Source of the DNA: Acidobacteriaceae bacterium
GTDB taxonomy: Bacteria > Acidobacteriota > Terriglobia > Terriglobales > Acidobacteriaceae
Direction: 5' to 3'
Assembly (NCBI GenBank): GCA_028283625.1
Contig: JAPWKG010000026.1
Span: forward strand, 186,001-250,000
Length of the DNA stretch: 64,000 bases
Part shown: positions 20,816 through 30,212 of the stretch, one piece after another
Position numbering within the stretch: position 1 is the stretch's first letter
How the letters are laid out: each line of letters begins with the position of its first letter
Made by a program: the position numbers and the translations under genes
Notes under the pieces: model-generated
The model's input: the letters and a program-made list of their open reading frames with translations, nothing else
Told to the model about the DNA's origin: nothing
Database searches by the model: none

Positions 20816-21982
20816 ATGACAGAGCATGCTCAGGCGACAGGAGCAGGGATGAATGTGCGCCATACGCTCGCGTTGCCTTCGTCTCAGCATCAGATTGATG
20901 GTTTACAGGTCGTACGTGCAAGTGCCGTAATCGTCGTTGCATGGGGCCATGCTGGTCTGCCCTTTTTTACGCCCAGGACCGGATTGTTGCCGGACCTGGG
21001 CATCTTCGGTGTGGACCTGTTTTTTGTTCTCAGCGGCTTCATCCTTTCGTTGGGAATTCTCCGCTCAAAGCGTTCCCCAGGAATGGATGCCGCGCAGCAC
21101 TTCTTCCTGCGCCGTCTTATACGGATTTACCCGATTTACTGGATCTTTGCCGGGGTGGGATTGCTCATCCAGGCGCATCGCCATGCACCATATTTCTCCC
21201 ACTTTTGGGCGAGCCTGTTGTTGGCGCCCTTTCCGGATTACCCGAATCTCTTTTTGGTCGTTGACTTCAGCTGGACACTCGTTTTTGAGATGTTCTTTTA
21301 TCTGCTGCTTGCCGCGATACAGTTTCTGACGGTGCGTAGAGCTGTCGTCAGTTCGATCGGGATCCTGTGTCTTCTCGTTGCCGTTGGCGAGGCGCTGCCT
21401 ACGATATGCAAGCCTTTTGCTGTCGTAGTGTTCAACCCAATTCTGCTTGAGTTCGTTCTCGGCATGCTGATCGCGGTTTCTTACAAAGCATTGGGTGCGC
21501 AAAAGATGGCCGGACGCATTCTTTTCTGCCTTGGCGTGGCGCTTGCGATTTTTTTGCGAATAAAGCTTTTTGTGACTCCTTCGATGCAGGCCATCCTTCT
21601 GGACAAAGGCGTGTTTACGCAGGTAGCTACCTGGGGAATCGCTGCGATGTTGGTTGTCGGTGGAGTCGTGTTCTGGTCGCCTCGCTGCGATGGGCGAGTG
21701 GCGAGGATTGCAGTAATTCTGGGCAATGCTTCGTACTCGGCCTATCTCGCATCAGGCGTCGTCATCCTTTACTCCACCATGATGCTCAAGAAAGTGTTCG
21801 GCGCATCTCGCTTTGACGCATTGGCTCCGAGATTTCCAGCGCAGGTCGGGATCGTTTTGGCGATTCTTTGCGTTGGCTGGCTTTGTTATCAGTTTGTTGA
21901 ATGGCCTCTGTTGCATCGAATGCAGCGCTGGTTGAAGAGAGAACGTAGCGCATCGTTTACGGAAGTTGCTGAGTGCAGTTGA
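20816..21982 (+). CDS. Acyltransferase-3 family membrane protein (OafA-like)
   Basis: 388 residues with about ten membrane segments. The family hallmarks are IDGLQVVRASAVIVVAWGHA at the N-terminus (active His), LGIFGVDLFFVLSGFIL, and FFLRRLIRIYPIYW. These proteins O-acylate surface sugars, lipids or peptides. The start is ATG 20816 with AAGG eight bases upstream; GTG 20807 is possible. The last 26 bp overlap the end of the convergent HEAT-repeat gene. It diverges from sdaA; no polysaccharide genes lie next to it. Confidence 0.87.
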   Translation: MTEHAQATGAGMNVRHTLALPSSQHQIDGLQVVRASAVIVVAWGHAGLPFFTPRTGLLPDLGIFGVDLFFVLSGFILSLGILRSKRSPGMDAAQHFFLRRLIRIYPIYWIFAGVGLLIQAHRHAPYFSHFWASLLLAPFPDYPNLFLVVDFSWTLVFEMFFYLLLAAIQFLTVRRAVVSSIGILCLLVAVGEALPTICKPFAVVVFNPILLEFVLGMLIAVSYKALGAQKMAGRILFCLGVALAIFLRIKLFVTPSMQAILLDKGVFTQVATWGIAAMLVVGGVVFWSPRCDGRVARIAVILGNASYSAYLASGVVILYSTMMLKKVFGASRFDALAPRFPAQVGIVLAILCVGWLCYQFVEWPLLHRMQRWLKRERSASFTEVAECS

Positions 21983-22823
21983 TGTAGGCGGCGGCTGCGC
22001 TGAAGCGTACCGGTTGCTTGTCGTCCTCAAGTAGAGGCGCGAGCGCTGTGGCGTAGCGTCGATCATGTGTCTTACCGAGAAAACGAGCGCCTGTGGCCCG
22101 AACGCCCTGGTCTTTGTCGCTCAGCGCATCCATCAGATAGTCGCGAGAAGCTGGTGTGTGGGCTTCGGCAAGCAGCTCGAGTGCAATTGAGCGGGAGGTA
22201 TCGGTACCGCTTTTGCGGATATATTCGATTGCCATGATGGAGAAGCCGAAGGGGCCGAGCAGCATGCCGGCGCCTTGGGTGACACCGAGCTTGGCCATCG
22301 TGGCTGGGCTGTGCATGGTGGAGGACATCTGATGCTCGGCGCCGTGGATGAGGGTGGGCTTGGTCTTGCGGTCGCCGGATACGATAGCGTCAAGAATGTC
22401 TTCTCCGCTGTGATCGTGGAAGTCGCGCCACAGGATTACCGCTGCTGTGTAAACGACCTGGGGTTCCGGGTCATCCAGTAGTTTGTGTGCGTTCGGGAGT
22501 AGCCGCGAGGCTTTGGCATGGCCGGCGGCGACGAGGGCTGCGGAGCGGACGTCAAGATCCGGATCCTTCATGGCCTGAGCGATGAGCCGGTTCGCGCGGG
22601 CGCTTTGTCCGAGATCGGAAAGTGCAGAAAGCGCCTGTGTTCTGACCTCCGGGCGCTTGTCCTCCAGTACAGCATCGGAGAGCATCTTCCATGCCTCTTG
22701 CTGCCGTTGGGCGAGCGTTTCAGGCTTGGCTGGTGCTGGGGAGGCAGGCTGGTCCTGTGCCTGGAGCGAGAGGGCGAAAGCGGTAAAGAGCGCGGCAGCC
22801 GTGAGGCGCAGTGTGGCTTGCAT
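21957..22823 (-). CDS. Exported HEAT-repeat protein
   Basis: 288 residues. A signal peptide is evident (MQATLRLTAAALFTAFALSL, cleavage likely after LQA). At least three HEAT/PBS-lyase-type helical repeats follow: RPEVRTQALSALSDLG, DLDVRSAALVAAGHA and DQGVRATGARFLGKT. They form a scaffold with no visible catalytic site. It is probably periplasmic or outer-envelope associated. The 3' end overlaps the 3' end of the acyltransferase gene by 26 bp on the opposite strand. Confidence 0.72.
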   Translation of the reverse strand: MQATLRLTAAALFTAFALSLQAQDQPASPAPAKPETLAQRQQEAWKMLSDAVLEDKRPEVRTQALSALSDLGQSARANRLIAQAMKDPDLDVRSAALVAAGHAKASRLLPNAHKLLDDPEPQVVYTAAVILWRDFHDHSGEDILDAIVSGDRKTKPTLIHGAEHQMSSTMHSPATMAKLGVTQGAGMLLGPFGFSIMAIEYIRKSGTDTSRSIALELLAEAHTPASRDYLMDALSDKDQGVRATGARFLGKTHDRRYATALAPLLEDDKQPVRFSAAAAYINCTQQLP

Positions 22824-22962
22824 AAGGTGACGTTCTCCGAAGCGAGGTGAGGCTCCTACGCTAGGACGTTTTCAGGCAACACGGAGATGTATGCCGGTGC
22901 GTTGCTGGTGCTAGACTGGCGAAACTTTACGGCCTCAATGGCAGCAACAGGCGGTTTCCACG

Positions 22963-24546
22963 ATGCTCTTTAAAACGCGCAGCGCGGCTGTGTATGGGAT
23001 CGACGCGCACCTGATCGATGTGGAAGTGGACTTTGTGACGCACGGCGGGGAAGAGTCCTCCTGGTCCATGGTTGGGCTGCCGGACGCGGCGGTGCGTGAG
23101 AGCCGCGATCGTGTGCGTTCGGCGATCAAAAACTCCGGTTTCGAGATGCCGGCGACTCGGATCACAATCAACCTGGCGCCTGCCGATCTGAAAAAAGAAG
23201 GCTCAGGGTTCGATCTGCCCATGGCGGTGGGCATTCTGGGAGCTTATGGCGCGTTGGCAAATCGGGAGCTCCATGACGTTGTGTTGGTGGGGGAGCTGGG
23301 ATTAGATGGGGCACTGCGCGCCGTGCAGGGAATGTTGCCGATTGCCATGGCGGCGAAATCTGCAGGGCTACGTCACCTGATTGTTCCTGCAAGCAATGCG
23401 CGTGAAGCGGCGGTGGTGGAGGGGCTGCAGGTGTGGCCCGTGCGCTCTTTGCTGGAGGTACGCGAGCTGCTGAACAGTATGGTGCAGGGGCAGGGTGTGC
23501 TGGCTCAACCGCTGCGGGTGGATTCGCGGGCAATGCTCTTTACACAGGACGATAGTGCGCCCGACTTTTGCGATGTACGCGGCCAGCACGTTGCCAAACG
23601 AGCGCTGGAGGTTGCGGCCGCAGGCGGGCATAACATTCTGATGATTGGGCCCCCGGGCTCGGGCAAGACGATGCTGGCCAAGCGGCTGCCGTCGATTCTG
23701 GCTCCTCTGCAGTTTGACGAGGCGTTGGAGACGACGAAGATTCATTCGGTTGCGGGCGTGCTGAATCGCGAGGATGGAATGGTGACGCACCGGCCCTTTC
23801 GTGCGCCGCACCATACGATCTCCGACGCAGGCCTGATTGGCGGAGGTGCTATGCCGCGCCCGGGCGAGGTTTCGCTGGCGCACAACGGGGTGCTGTTTCT
23901 CGATGAGCTGCCGGAGTTTCCGCGCAACGTGCTGGAGGTGATGCGGCAACCGTTGGAGGACGGCCATGTGACGATTGCGCGGGCTGCGATGAGCCTTACC
24001 TTTCCTGCGCGCTTCATGCTCGCGGCAGCGATGAATCCTTGCCCGTGCGGCTATTACAACGACAAGAGCCGCGAGTGCATGTGCACGCCTCCGATGATTC
24101 AACGGTATGTCTCGAAGGTAAGTGGTCCGCTGTTGGATCGTATCGATATCCATATCGAAGTGCCGGCTGTGCAATACAAGGAGTTACGCGGTGCGCAGGC
24201 TGCAGAGGGTTCGTCAGAGATCCGGCAGCGTGTGTTGCAGGCCCGTGAGCGTCAGAGAGCTCGCTTTGCGTCCGTTTCGCAGCCCGGAGTGAAGCGCGCG
24301 AGGAGAATCTTTTCGAACGCACAGATGTCGACGGGCGAAATTCGCACATTTTGTGAATTAGGTCCAGATGCGGAGCGTCTGCTTGAACGCGCAATGCAAC
24401 AGCAGGGGCTGAGTGCACGTGCACATGACCGTATTTTGAAGGTTGCACGCACGATTGCGGACCTGGAAGGGGCTCCTACAATTTCTTTGCCGCACATTGC
24501 AGAAGCTGTGCAATACCGGACGTTAGACCGAAGTTATTGGTCGTAA
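22963..24546 (+). CDS. comM: YifB/ComM-family Mg-chelatase-like AAA+ ATPase
   Basis: 527 residues. ComM is a hexameric helicase that promotes branch migration during natural transformation. Domains in order: ChlI-like N-terminal domain ([14 protein letters not shown] ... [14 protein letters not shown]), AAA+ core with Walker [15 protein letters not shown] near residue 230, Walker [11 protein letters not shown] near 315, a CPCGYY cysteine motif near 365, and the C-terminal lid ending DRSYW. Full length and intact. It suggests that the left-hand organism may be naturally competent, though comM also occurs in organisms not known to transform. Confidence 0.92.
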   Translation: MLFKTRSAAVYGIDAHLIDVEVDFVTHGGEESSWSMVGLPDAAVRESRDRVRSAIKNSGFEMPATRITINLAPADLKKEGSGFDLPMAVGILGAYGALANRELHDVVLVGELGLDGALRAVQGMLPIAMAAKSAGLRHLIVPASNAREAAVVEGLQVWPVRSLLEVRELLNSMVQGQGVLAQPLRVDSRAMLFTQDDSAPDFCDVRGQHVAKRALEVAAAGGHNILMIGPPGSGKTMLAKRLPSILAPLQFDEALETTKIHSVAGVLNREDGMVTHRPFRAPHHTISDAGLIGGGAMPRPGEVSLAHNGVLFLDELPEFPRNVLEVMRQPLEDGHVTIARAAMSLTFPARFMLAAAMNPCPCGYYNDKSRECMCTPPMIQRYVSKVSGPLLDRIDIHIEVPAVQYKELRGAQAAEGSSEIRQRVLQARERQRARFASVSQPGVKRARRIFSNAQMSTGEIRTFCELGPDAERLLERAMQQQGLSARAHDRILKVARTIADLEGAPTISLPHIAEAVQYRTLDRSYWS

Positions 24547-24694
24547 TCCTCCGGGGTGGGGTTTGCATGAGGTGCCGGAAGGTGTATTCCTCAAAGAGAG
24601 AGTTGTTTTTTGACCTGGTGTGATCGAGTGAGCCGCGGGAGTGTCCTGCGTGCGAGAAAATAGAGAGGTCAAGACAGCAGGAAAGGTGGAGAGG

Positions 24695-26053
24695 ATGTCC
24701 GGAGTGCAAGCTGCGGCGGGCAAGAAACGCCCACGCGTGATTGTTGTAGGAGCAGGGTTTGGTGGAATTCGTGCAGCACAGGCGTTAGGAAAAATGCCGG
24801 TCGATGTGACCGTCATTGATCGAAGAAATCACCATACGTTTCAACCTTTGCTCTATCAAGTTGCGCTGGCGGTACTTTCGCCCGGAGATATTGCGCAGCC
24901 TATTCGGCAGATTTTGCGCCATCACAGCAATATCGAAGTCACCATGGACGAAGTTGTGCGCTTCGATCTGGACGCGAAGCGTGTGTATCTGAAGTCGGAT
25001 GCGGTGATGGTGTACGACTACCTGGTCATTGCCACGGGCTCAACGCACAGCTACTTCGGCCATGATGATTGGGCGGACAAAGCTCCTGGGTTGAAGACAG
25101 TCGAAGATGCTACGGAGATTCGCCGCCGTGTTCTGCTGGCATTTGAACTGGCCGAACGGCAGATGCTGGAGGTTGGTTCTCATCCTCCGCTGAACTTTGT
25201 CGTCATTGGCGGCGGACCAACAGGCGTGGAGCTTGCGGGCGCGATCTCAGATATTTCCCGCCTCTACATGACGAAGGATTTTCGTCACATCGATCCGAGT
25301 GAAGCGAATGTGCTGATTCTGGAAGGTTCACCACACATTCTGGGAGCGTATCCTCCGGATTTGCAGAAGAAGGCGATTGAGCAGCTCACGAAGCTGAATG
25401 TACGCACCCGCACGGGCAAGCACGTAACCGAGATCGGCGAAGGGTATGTGATGCTGGGCGAAGAGCGCATTGAGAGCGTATGTACGCTGTGGGCCGCAGG
25501 TGTGCAGGCCTCGCCGCTGGGCAAGATGCTGGGCTTCCCGGTGGACCGGAAAGGCTCGGTCCTGGTCGATCAGTACCTGAACCCTCCGGGACATCCCGAG
25601 GTCTTTATCTGTGGCGATCTGGCGCACGTGGAGCAGGACGGAAAACAGGTTCCAGGAGTAGCGCAGCCCGCGATGCAGATGGGAACCTATGCCGCAAAGC
25701 GTATCGGACAGCTCGTAGCAGGCCGGGACCAGGGGCAGAAGGGCTTCCGCTACTTCGACAAGGGAGATATGGCCACGATCGGCCGTAAGGCTGCTGTAGC
25801 CCGCATTGCGTGGCCGTTCAAGGCCAACTGGTCAGGCTTCATGGCCTGGATCGTCTGGCTGGTGGTACATGTCTTCTTCCTGATCGGCTTCCGGAACCGC
25901 TTCTCGGTGTTCCGGCAGTGGACATATACGTACATCGGCAAGCAGGAAGGCGTTCGTCTGATTGTTGGCTCGCATGATCTGCCGGGCCGGTGGCGTACTC
26001 GGCTGCCGCCGCAACGCCGGCCGTCGTTCAGGCCTATTGCCCTCAGGTCGTGA
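24695..26053 (+). CDS. ndh: Type II NADH dehydrogenase, C-terminus replaced at the junction
   Basis: FAD-dependent NAD(P)H:quinone oxidoreductase of the NDH-2 family, a peripheral membrane protein feeding electrons to quinone. FAD site GAGFGGIRAAQAL near residue 18, NADH site VVIGGGPTGVELAGA near 175, then ICGDLAHVEQDG and the membrane-anchor region WLVVHVFFLIGFRNRFSVF near 400. ATG 24695 follows GGAGAGG; the frame is open from 24641. Family identity holds to about GSHDLPG (25,985). The last ~20 residues are arginine- and proline-rich and are the out-of-frame reading of the rhizobial gene that follows, so the true end is missing. Confidence 0.88.
   Translation: MSGVQAAAGKKRPRVIVVGAGFGGIRAAQALGKMPVDVTVIDRRNHHTFQPLLYQVALAVLSPGDIAQPIRQILRHHSNIEVTMDEVVRFDLDAKRVYLKSDAVMVYDYLVIATGSTHSYFGHDDWADKAPGLKTVEDATEIRRRVLLAFELAERQMLEVGSHPPLNFVVIGGGPTGVELAGAISDISRLYMTKDFRHIDPSEANVLILEGSPHILGAYPPDLQKKAIEQLTKLNVRTRTGKHVTEIGEGYVMLGEERIESVCTLWAAGVQASPLGKMLGFPVDRKGSVLVDQYLNPPGHPEVFICGDLAHVEQDGKQVPGVAQPAMQMGTYAAKRIGQLVAGRDQGQKGFRYFDKGDMATIGRKAAVARIAWPFKANWSGFMAWIVWLVVHVFFLIGFRNRFSVFRQWTYTYIGKQEGVRLIVGSHDLPGRWRTRLPPQRRPSFRPIALRS
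25978..25998. other. Junction between two unrelated genomes
   Basis: Upstream is an NDH-2 gene with Acidobacteria-style neighbours; downstream, in another frame, is a rhizobial protein missing its N-terminus. The switch falls within about 20 bp around a CCGGGCCGGTGG stretch. No insertion sequence, tRNA, integrase or direct repeat marks the site. Confidence 0.85.
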
Positions 26054-26463
26054 TGCTCGAGCAGAACGCCGTTTATCAGGTTTATGCCAAGGGCGGCCAG
26101 GACGATCCGAGCAAGCTCCTCTATCAGGCCTCCTTTAATGACGTGACGCGTCAATGCACGGCAAACGAAACGACGATGACCATCAACGTCGTCGCCCAGG
26201 GCCGTATCGTCCAGGGACCGGCCGGCACGCCGGGTTCGGTCACCCTGCCGGTCACCGTCGAAGTGGTCGATGGCGACAACGTCATCTATTCCCAGAAGGT
26301 GGCTTTCCCGGTCAACATGCCGGCCGGCGGTTCGCAGTTCATCTTCTCCAAGGCCGATGTGCAGATCCCGAACGCCCAGGGCGGCGCCTCCCGCTTCACC
26401 CGCGTCCGCCTCGGCTTCGACAGCACCCCGGCCAAGCCGATCAAAAAGGGCAAGCGCGCCTGA
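25990..26463 (+). CDS. Rhizobial envelope protein, 5' end missing
   Basis: Open from GTG 25990, about 157 residues: VVQAYCPQVVMLEQNAVYQVYAKGG near the start, a beta-rich middle (TLPVTVEVVDGDNVIYSQKVAFPV), and FTRVRLGFDS near a basic tail. I recognise this as a conserved Rhizobiales lipoprotein-like protein whose members begin with a lipobox or signal peptide and an Ala/Pro linker. Here the segment before AAAATPAVVQ is absent, so the GTG start is not the natural one. Function unknown; an outer-membrane-associated location is expected for the family. Confidence 0.65.
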   Translation: MAYSAAAATPAVVQAYCPQVVMLEQNAVYQVYAKGGQDDPSKLLYQASFNDVTRQCTANETTMTINVVAQGRIVQGPAGTPGSVTLPVTVEVVDGDNVIYSQKVAFPVNMPAGGSQFIFSKADVQIPNAQGGASRFTRVRLGFDSTPAKPIKKGKRA

Positions 26464-26489
26464 CGGAGGTCAGGCCAGCGCGTGACGTA

Positions 26490-26520
26490 CTGCCGCGCAA
26501 CGGAAATTGAAGCGCGGCAG
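26490..26520. terminator. GC-rich hairpin after the envelope-protein gene
   Basis: 9-bp stem CTGCCGCGC (26490-26498) / GCGCGGCAG (26512-26520) with a 13-base loop, 27 bp past the stop. No T-run follows, so termination is likely but weak. Confidence 0.5.
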
Positions 26521-26551
26521 CGGCATCCTGGATGTCGTCGTTAAACATCCG

Positions 26552-26559
26552 TTAACCAT
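26552..26559 (+). promoter_or_regulatory. Candidate CtrA half-site upstream of the autotransporter
   Basis: TTAACCAT, the half-site known for the alphaproteobacterial cell-cycle regulator CtrA in Caulobacter, lies in an AT-rich stretch 70 bp before the autotransporter start; a further TTAAC follows at 26565. Binding is inferred only. Confidence 0.35.
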
Positions 26560-26628
26560 AATTCCTTAACTCATATTAGCAGATCATTAAGGGCGCTTCG
26601 TCTTTAATGGGGGCTGGGTGAGGTGGGA

Positions 26629-29411
26629 ATGGCTGACACAGCGATTTCGGCAGGCGCAAGGCGGCGCCTCAGGCTCTGCACGGCGATGGTCTCGCTGGTG
26701 TGGATGATGCCGGCTGTCGCCTCGGCACAGTCGACCTGGACCGGCGCCTCCGGCAATGATTTCTCCAATGGTGCCAACTGGACGCCGTCTGCGCCCGGTA
26801 CATCCGATGCCGCTGCGATCGGCTCCGGTGCGCCCACCGTTTCCACCAATGCCACGGTCAATTCGGTCAATGTCACCGGCGGCACGCTGCATGTCGATGC
26901 CGATCTCTCCGCATCCGGCGGCACCAGCCTCTCCGATCCCGGCCGCATCGAAATCTCCACCGGCGGGCAACTGACCTCAAATGTCGAGATGACCGGCGGC
27001 AATCTCGCCAATTCGGGCACGCTCGACGGCACGCTTCACATGACCGGCGGCGAGACCGTCAATGACGGCACGATCACGGCTAAGACCACGCTCGACGACG
27101 GCAAGCTCACCAACAATTTCGTCGTCAGCGACGTGGATGTCGCGGCCGCCGCCGAATTCGTCAACAATTCCGGCGCGACGGCTGGAAACGTCACCAATGC
27201 CGGCGCCGCGTCGAATGCCGGCACGATCGCCTCGCTCACCAATACCGGCGGCTCCTTCACCAACAATAGCGGCGGCACGATCACCGGCAATACGGTGATC
27301 ACCGGTGGCACGGTGACCAATAATTTCACCGTCTCGGCAGTGGATGTCATGGCGGCGGCGATCTTCGTCAACAATACCGGCGCGACGGCCGGCGCCATCA
27401 CCAATGCCGGCAACACATCGAATGCCGGCACGATCGCCTCTCTCACCAATACCGGCGGTTCCTTCACCAACAATAGCGGCGGCACGATCACCGGCAATAC
27501 GGTGATTTCGGGCGGCACGGTGACCAACAATTTCACCGTCTCGGCGGTTGATGTGATGGCGGCGGCGATCTTCGTCAACAATACCGGCGCAACGGCCGGT
27601 GCCGTCACCAATGCGGGCAACGCGTCGAATGCCGGCACGATCGCCTCGCTCGCCAACACAGGCGGCACCTTCACCAACAATGGCGGCGGCACGGTTACGG
27701 GCAACACGGTGATCACCGGCGGCACGGTGGTCAACAATTTTGCCGTCACCGATGTGGATGTTGCTGCCGCTGCCGCCTTCGTCAACAATTCGGGCGCGAC
27801 GGCCGGCAATGTCCTGAATGCCGGGACGTCCTCCAATGCCGGCACCATCGCCTCGCTCACCAATACCGGCGGAACCTTCGCCAATTCCGGCACCATTACC
27901 GGCGCTGCGAGCGTCACGGGTGGCACGCTGGTCAATGACGGTTCGGTCGGCGGCGCAATCGATATCGGCACCGACGGCGTGCTCGCCGGCTCGGGCGCGA
28001 TCGGCGGTCTCACCGTTGGTTCGGGCGGCACGTTTGCGCCGGGCCGGGCATCGCGACCGTTGCGGTCAACGGCAATGTCACCTTCGAAAAGGGCTCGACC
28101 TATCAGGTGGAAACCGACGCGACCGGCATTTCCGACCGCCTGGATGCGGCCGGTAAAGTGACGATCGACGGCGGCACGGTGGAAATTCTGGCCGGCGCCG
28201 GCACCTATGCGCTCGATACCACCTACACGATCCTGACCGGTGACGGTGTTGCCGGCAAATTCGACGACGTGACCTCGGATCTCGCCTTCCTCTCGCCGAT
28301 CCTCACCTATGATCCGACATCGATCACCCTCGATCTCTATCGCAACGATGTCGATTTCGCCGACGTCGCCAGGACCGCCAATACCCGCGCCACGGCCAAT
28401 GCCGTTCAGTCGCTCGGCACCAGGGATTCGGTTTTCCTCGGCGTGCTGCCGCTCAGTGCAGACGGCGCGCGTGATGCATTCTCGCAATTGAGCGGCGAAC
28501 TGCACGCTTCGCTGAAAAGCCAGCTGCTGCAGCAGGCAGGCATTGCCCGGGAAGTGGTGATCGAGCGGATGAAGGGCGATGTTCCGACCACCGAGACCGA
28601 TGGCGGCGCAAGCATCTGGATGACCGGTATCGCCGCAACGGACCACATCGATGGCGACGGCAATGCGGCCGGCATAAACGGCCATGTGGCAGGACTGTTT
28701 GCCGGCATCGATAGCGACGTGTCGGATCACTGGCGTGTAGGTGGCCTCCTTGGCTACACCAACGCCTCGGCAGGTCGCGATGCCGATTGGGACAGTTACC
28801 ACGCCGGTCTGTATGCGTCGGCGGAATGGGGCGCGCTCAACTTCACCGGTGGGGCGATCTATTCGAAAAACGAGATCTCGACCACACGCAATCTCGCCTT
28901 TGGCACGTTCGAGGATGACCTGAAGGCCGATTATTCCAGCGCCACCCGCCAGGTCTTTGCCGATCTCGGCTGGCGCGAGAAGCTCGGCCCGGTAACGCTC
29001 GAACCCTTCGCAAACCTCGCCTACGTCAATCTCGACACGAACGGTTTTCACGAGAAGGGCGGCGCGGCGGCCCTGTCAGGCAGTGGCGGCACGGATGATG
29101 TGACGTTGACGACGCTCGGCCTCAGATGGTCGGCGGATATCGGCAGCACCGATCTGCCGGCAAGCTTTTCAGGCACGCTCGGCTGGCGCCACGCGATCGG
29201 CGACCTGACACCGTCGTCGCGTTTTGCATTTTCGACCGGCAGTCCCTTCATCATCGAAGGCGTTTCGCTGCCCCGCGATACGGCGGTCGTGGAAGCGTCG
29301 CTGTCGGCAAAGGTCACAAGGACAGCGCGGGTCAAACTCACCTATTCCGGCGAATTCGCCAATTCCTTCGCAAGCCATGCTGCGAAGGCAAGCCTCGTCG
29401 TCGATTTCTGA
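26629..29411 (+). CDS. Autotransporter (type Va) with repetitive passenger, frameshifted
   Basis: About 928 residues when repaired. Signal peptide MADTAISAGARRRLRLCTAM... cleaved near ASA|QS; then STWTGASGNDFSNGANW, the start of many autotransporter passengers. The passenger is a Gly/Thr/Asn-rich beta-helix with 69-residue repeats. A linker (VDFADVARTANTRATANAVQSLG) leads to a C-terminal beta-barrel of about 290 residues: GGASIWMTGIAATDHIDGDG, VGGLLGYTNAS, and the terminal SLVVDF with the usual last Phe. One C is missing near 28,044, so the frame moves between PGR and IATVAVNG. The start ATG 26629 follows AGGTGGG. The passenger is expected at the cell surface, possibly for adhesion. Confidence 0.87.
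27124..27930 (+). repeat. In-frame 207-bp tandem repeats in the autotransporter passenger
   Basis: Repeats start at 27124, 27331, 27538 and 27745; the first three are exactly 207 bp (69 residues), the fourth is partial. Each opens V(S/T)xVDVxAAAxFVNN and contains SNAGTIASLTNTGG. The two central copies are nearly identical; the outer copies differ, consistent with recent duplication in the middle. Confidence 0.93.
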
Positions 29412-29420
29412 CGTGTAAGC

Positions 29421-30110
29421 TTAGATCGCTTCAGCCCATTCGCCGAGTGCAGCAACCGTCGCCGGCAGGTCCTGCATGCGCGAGATCACCGTTTCCGCGC
29501 CGGCATCGGTCAGCCGGTCGGCATGGCTCGGATAGCTGTGCGATGCGCCGGTAAAGCCGACCACCTTCATGCCGGCGGCTCTTGCGCCATGAATGCCGTG
29601 GGTCGAATCCTCGATGACGAGGCAGCGCGAGGGATCGACGCCGAACTGTTCGGCACCATGCAGGAAGATGTCCGGCTTCGGCTTCACCCGGTCCGGCCCG
29701 AGATCCTTGGCCGAATAGATATGCGGCGCGAAATAGGGCTTCAGCCCGACCTTGGTCAGCATCATGTCCAGCCTTGCGCTGGACGAGTTGGAGCAGATGC
29801 AGCGCTGCGTCGTCAGCCGTGCCAGCGCGAACCGGACGCCGTCAATGATCTTCACGTCGCGGGCCAGTCGGGCATCGAGCAGCTTTTCGGATTTGTCGAG
29901 CAGCGAGGCGGAAAGCGGAATGTCCGCCTCCTTCTCGACGGCGAGAAGGATGTCCTTCCAGGTCAGCCCGGCAAAACGTTCGCCCATTTCCTCGACGCTG
30001 ATCGGATAACCGGCTTCCGTCAACAGGCGGGATTCGACCTGCGCCGCGATGATTTCGGAATCGACGAGCACGCCGTCGCAATCGAAGATGATGAGGTCGA
30101 AACCGCTCAT
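29421..30110 (-). CDS. HAD-family phosphatase (beta-phosphoglucomutase/phosphatase-like)
   Basis: 229 residues from ATG 30110. HAD motif I FDCDGVLVDSE (nucleophile Asp and acid Asp), motif II CSNSSS near residue 107, motif III Lys in KPKPDIFLHG, motif IV VIEDSTHGIHGA. The helical cap between motifs I and II is of the small C1 type, as in sugar-phosphate phosphatases and phosphoglucomutases. Substrate unknown. It converges on the autotransporter with only 9 bp between the stops. Confidence 0.87.
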   Translation of the reverse strand: MSGFDLIIFDCDGVLVDSEIIAAQVESRLLTEAGYPISVEEMGERFAGLTWKDILLAVEKEADIPLSASLLDKSEKLLDARLARDVKIIDGVRFALARLTTQRCICSNSSSARLDMMLTKVGLKPYFAPHIYSAKDLGPDRVKPKPDIFLHGAEQFGVDPSRCLVIEDSTHGIHGARAAGMKVVGFTGASHSYPSHADRLTDAGAETVISRMQDLPATVAALGEWAEAI

Positions 30111-30212
30111 GAATGGGATATCCTTTAAAGACGTCAGCCGCCTTCTATCGGAACGATGGTAGAAGCTCAACAGACGCGGCCGCATGGCAGGGTCGAACAA
30201 TGTGGGAAGCTG

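Noticed and set aside
25978-25998. Junction as a recent horizontal transfer
   Set aside because: Both flanking genes are truncated, core genes lie on both sides, and no mobile element or repeat is present; assembly chimera is simpler.
27124-27930. Repeats as a possible CRISPR array
   Set aside because: Units are 207 bp, contiguous and in frame inside an autotransporter; no spacers and no cas genes.
27036-29051. 671-codon minus-strand open frame, Val/Pro-rich
   Set aside because: Exact antisense of the autotransporter repeats; low-complexity product, no start context.
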